A DNA stretch of 15,324 bases. It comes from Actinomycetota bacterium (GTDB lineage Bacteria; Actinomycetota; Geothermincolia; Geothermincolales; RBG-13-55-18). The notes under the pieces were generated by a model. It worked only from the letters and a program-made list of their open reading frames with translations, was not told where the DNA came from and ran no database searches. How positions within the stretch are numbered: position 1 is the stretch's first letter; every line of letters starts with the position of its first letter. The translations under genes were made by a program, and so were the position numbers. Below are positions 14,317 through 15,324 of this stretch, one piece after another. Location: assembly GCA_028275245.1 (NCBI GenBank), contig JAPWVA010000008.1:1-15324 (forward strand), in the 5' to 3' direction.

Positions 14317-15324
14317 TTATACCACGGTGAAAACCCCCGCCTCCATAAGTCCCTCCGAGGAGGTTCCCACCATAACCCGGTAGCCGGTCTTCTCCATCAC
14401 CATCTGGCCCTCGGCCGGGTCATAGTAGGAAAGGCGGCGGGGGTCTATCCCCAGTTGCACATTTATCCTTTCCCCCGGTTGCAGGCTTATCCGCCTGAAG
14501 GCGGCCAGGACCTTGGGGGGCCTTTCCACTCGGGACGCGAGCACGCTCACATAGGCTTGGACCACCTCGTCTCCCGGGAGTGGCCCCGCGTTCTCCAGCT
14601 CCACCTCAACTCCCACTGGTTGGAGGCCATCGGTCTTCTCCTGGAGTACCCGGGCTCCTCGGAGGACGAAGGAGGTGTAGGAGAGGCCGTGTCCGAAGGG
14701 GAAGCGGGCGGGAAGGCCCCGACTGTCCAGCCAGCGGTAGCCGTGGAGGTACCCGTAGCGGATCCTTTTCACCCTGGCGCCAAAGGGGGGAAGGTCCGCC
14801 TCCGACCTCGGGATGGAGAAGGGCAGCTTCCCCCCCGGGTTCACCGCCCCGAGGAGGCCTTCCGCCACCGCCCATCCTCCTTCCATCCCCGGGTACCAGG
14901 CCATGAGCACGGCGGGCACCTTCCCGATCCAGCGCTCCATGGTGATGGCCGAACCTCCCATCAGCACCACCACGGTACGGGGGTTGGCGCCTGCCGCTGC
15001 CAAAATCGCCTCCTCCCACCGGCGGGGCAGGCCCAATTCCTCCCGGTCGCCCCCCAGCTTGATGCGCTCCGGCAAGGGGAGCATGAACTCGCCCTCCTGG
15101 CGGTGGGTGAGCCCGGCCACCACCACACAGGCATCAGCCGAGGCGGAGACCCGCGACACCTCCTCCAAATCCGAGCCCTCGCAGTAAAGAACCTCGGTTC
15201 CCCGGCTTGCCAGCCCCGTGATGCCCTCCAGGGGTGTGACCGCATAAGGGGGGCGTACCCGGCTGCTTCCCATGTCCCCCAGATTGGGCAACGCCGCCAA
15301 CCTCCCCACCACCGCCAGGCGCCT
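14317..15324 (-). CDS. Glycoside hydrolase family 3 protein (beta-glucosidase-like), C-terminal part
   Basis: The reading frame is open to the right edge, so the first codons seen (RRLAVVGRLAALPNLGDMGS) are internal and the N-terminal TIM-barrel with the catalytic nucleophile lies outside the window. What remains is about 335 residues. The first part is the GH3 C-terminal alpha/beta domain: LGDMGSSRVRPPYAVTPLEG, then GGDREELGLPRRWEEAI, PRTVVVLMGGSAITMERWI, VLMAWYPGMEGGWAVAEGLL and NPGGKLPFSIP. It is followed by the linker YRWLDSRGLPARFPFGHGLS, then YTSF. Last comes a fibronectin-III-like domain (VEVELENAGPLPGDEVVQAYV, then RPPKVLAAFRRISLQPGE) ending GVFTVV. GH3 enzymes remove terminal glucose, xylose or related sugars from oligosaccharides or glycosides; the sugar specificity cannot be judged here. 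The stop is TAA at 14319-14317. Confidence 0.9.
   Translation of the reverse strand, partial: RRLAVVGRLAALPNLGDMGSSRVRPPYAVTPLEGITGLASRGTEVLYCEGSDLEEVSRVSASADACVVVAGLTHRQEGEFMLPLPERIKLGGDREELGLPRRWEEAILAAAGANPRTVVVLMGGSAITMERWIGKVPAVLMAWYPGMEGGWAVAEGLLGAVNPGGKLPFSIPRSEADLPPFGARVKRIRYGYLHGYRWLDSRGLPARFPFGHGLSYTSFVLRGARVLQEKTDGLQPVGVEVELENAGPLPGDEVVQAYVSVLASRVERPPKVLAAFRRISLQPGERINVQLGIDPRRLSYYDPAEGQMVMEKTGYRVMVGTSSEGLMEAGVFTVV

Noticed and set aside
1..15324. CRISPR arrays, transposases, integrase or phage genes
   Set aside because: No regularly spaced identical repeats and no reading frame with transposase, integrase or phage motifs was seen anywhere in the window.

Overview
The window looks like the chromosome of a GC-rich, deep-branching actinobacterium-like organism. 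The evidence is the high-GC coding bias, strong AGGAGG-type ribosome binding sites, frequent GTG/TTG starts, CCA-encoding tRNA genes, and a gltX / tRNA-Gln(CTG) / tRNA-Glu(CTC) neighbourhood that is typical of Actinobacteria. No phage, insertion sequence or CRISPR array is visible. The assignment is inference from content, not from a marker search.

Layout. Positions 1-234 hold the frameshifted C-terminus of a repeat-type surface protein, closed by a good terminator (272-297). A second, weaker relic of the same kind of domain may lie at 513-695. An MFS transporter (861-2318, +) converges on a membrane histidine-kinase-like protein (2466-4193, -) that has a phosphoacceptor box but no ATPase domain; a hairpin between them could terminate both. 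Divergent from the kinase is a 315-residue multi-pass membrane protein of unknown role (4507-5454, +), followed by glutamyl-tRNA synthetase (gltX, 5539-6981, +).

A roughly 1000-residue extracytoplasmic alkaline-phosphatase-superfamily enzyme (7156-10155, -) lies between gltX and the tRNA-Gln/tRNA-Glu pair. The tRNA pair has its own clear promoter and terminator. Next comes a 376-residue protein of unknown function made of two related halves, each opening with a CPxCGVP knuckle (10987-12117, +). A 600-bp gene-free convergent spacer follows, then an MFS_3-type exporter (12718-13998, -) with a strongly structured leader. The right edge cuts a glycoside hydrolase family 3 gene (14317-15324, -).

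How the parts work together: gltX and the two tRNAs form a translation module (Glu-tRNA synthesis, possibly also mischarging tRNA-Gln for amidation if GlnRS is absent). The remaining genes are mostly single-gene units for transport, sensing and cell-surface or carbohydrate metabolism. I do not see a clear multi-gene defence or biosynthetic system. The most unfamiliar items are the duplicated CPxCGVP protein, the catalytic-domain-less kinase, and the large Ig-containing phosphatase inserted in an otherwise conserved neighbourhood.
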